This document shows positions 63,950 to 64,000 of a DNA stretch of 64,000 nt, in pieces. The stretch's first letter is position 1. Each line of letters begins with the position of its first letter. Origin of the DNA: Betaproteobacteria bacterium (GTDB lineage Bacteria; Pseudomonadota; Gammaproteobacteria; Burkholderiales; SG8-39); assembly GCA_009693235.1 (NCBI GenBank), contig SHXR01000004.1, forward strand, positions 26,403 through 90,402. The letters are read 5' to 3'. The position numbers were made by a program, and so were the translations under genes. The notes below the pieces were generated by a model. The model saw only the letters and a program-made list of their open reading frames with translations, was not told the DNA's origin and made no database searches.

Positions 63950-64000
63950 TCAGCTCATCCAGACCAAGGGTTCGATAGTCGTCGTAACGCTTGCGAACTT
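63891..64000 (-). CDS. LLM-class flavin-dependent oxidoreductase, C-terminal end (partial)
   Basis: The last 35 codons of a gene continuing beyond the window read VRKRYDDYRTLGLDELIIGG, then IDDLPGIERALQVVA and a stop. Similar GVDELIIGG tails end luciferase-family F420/FMN oxidoreductases. Only this end is visible, so the assignment is tentative. Confidence 0.5.
   Translation of the reverse strand, partial: VRKRYDDYRTLGLDELIIGGIDDLPGIERALQVVA

Noticed and set aside
1..64000. CRISPR arrays, tRNA or rRNA genes, prophage or insertion sequences
   Set aside because: No regularly spaced direct repeats, no tRNA/rRNA-like stretches and no transposase, integrase or phage genes were recognised.

Overview
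The window looks like a chromosomal segment of a high-GC proteobacterium, most likely a betaproteobacterium of the Burkholderiales or a relative. The main reason is seven tctC/Bug-type periplasmic binding protein genes (one broken), a family greatly expanded in that group. A complete cytochrome c maturation System I, two branched-chain-amino-acid-type (LIV) ABC importers and many oxygenases, SDRs and CoA-linked enzymes fit a versatile, respiring, catabolic soil or water organism. I see no rRNA, tRNA, CRISPR array, phage, insertion sequence or plasmid function, and no recognisable transcription regulator in 64 kb.

Layout. (1) 1-16.1 kb, aromatic-type catabolism. A minus-strand unit runs from a LIV binding protein through an extradiol-type VOC dioxygenase to livHMGF. 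A Rieske oxygenase lies divergent to it. Next comes a minus-strand unit of VOC protein, prephenate-dehydratase-like protein, PPOX flavoprotein and a broken DUF3500 gene. A NitT/TauT-type ABC importer, a VapC toxin with a wrecked antitoxin, and a phthalate-type pair (Gfo/Idh dehydrogenase plus Rieske oxygenase) follow. (2) 16.2-21.1 kb: an orphan CoxL/XdhA-type molybdopterin subunit between two Bug genes, then a cupin. (3) 21.2-29.1 kb: cytochrome c maturation, split into ccmABCD (plus) and ccmEFGHI (minus), which converge on a deletion scar made of the 3' remains of two unrelated genes. (4) 29.3-45.0 kb: Bug proteins mixed with single enzymes (SDR, RlmN-like methylase, chromate transporter, BamE-like lipoprotein, D-aminoacylase-type amidohydrolase, TPP enzyme, HNH nuclease, TauD-like dioxygenase) and two copies of a roughly 180-bp inverted-repeat element. 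(5) 45.0-52.2 kb: an acyl-CoA module (hydratase, SDRs, alpha-methylacyl-CoA racemase, two acyl-CoA dehydrogenases, MFE-2-like SDR, HIBADH-family enzyme), which fits beta-oxidation of a methyl-branched acid. (6) 52.2-64 kb: a second LIV system whose operon continues into hydantoinase/oxoprolinase A and B subunits and a luciferase-family flavin oxidoreductase, then a decayed ABC gene and the end of another luciferase-family gene.

How it fits together. The recurring design is a periplasmic binding protein or ABC importer beside one or two enzymes that open an unusual ring or oxidise an acyl-CoA. The two most coherent units are LIV importer + extradiol dioxygenase + divergent Rieske oxygenase, and LIV importer + HyuAB + LLM oxidoreductase. 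Both carry a copy of the same palindromic repeat next to livH. Substrates cannot be read from sequence. Five loci are broken (DUF3500, antitoxin, Bug at 52 kb, OMP/oxidoreductase scar, ABC remnant). The two single-base lesions in G/C-rich contexts could be sequencing errors; the larger truncations are real decay.
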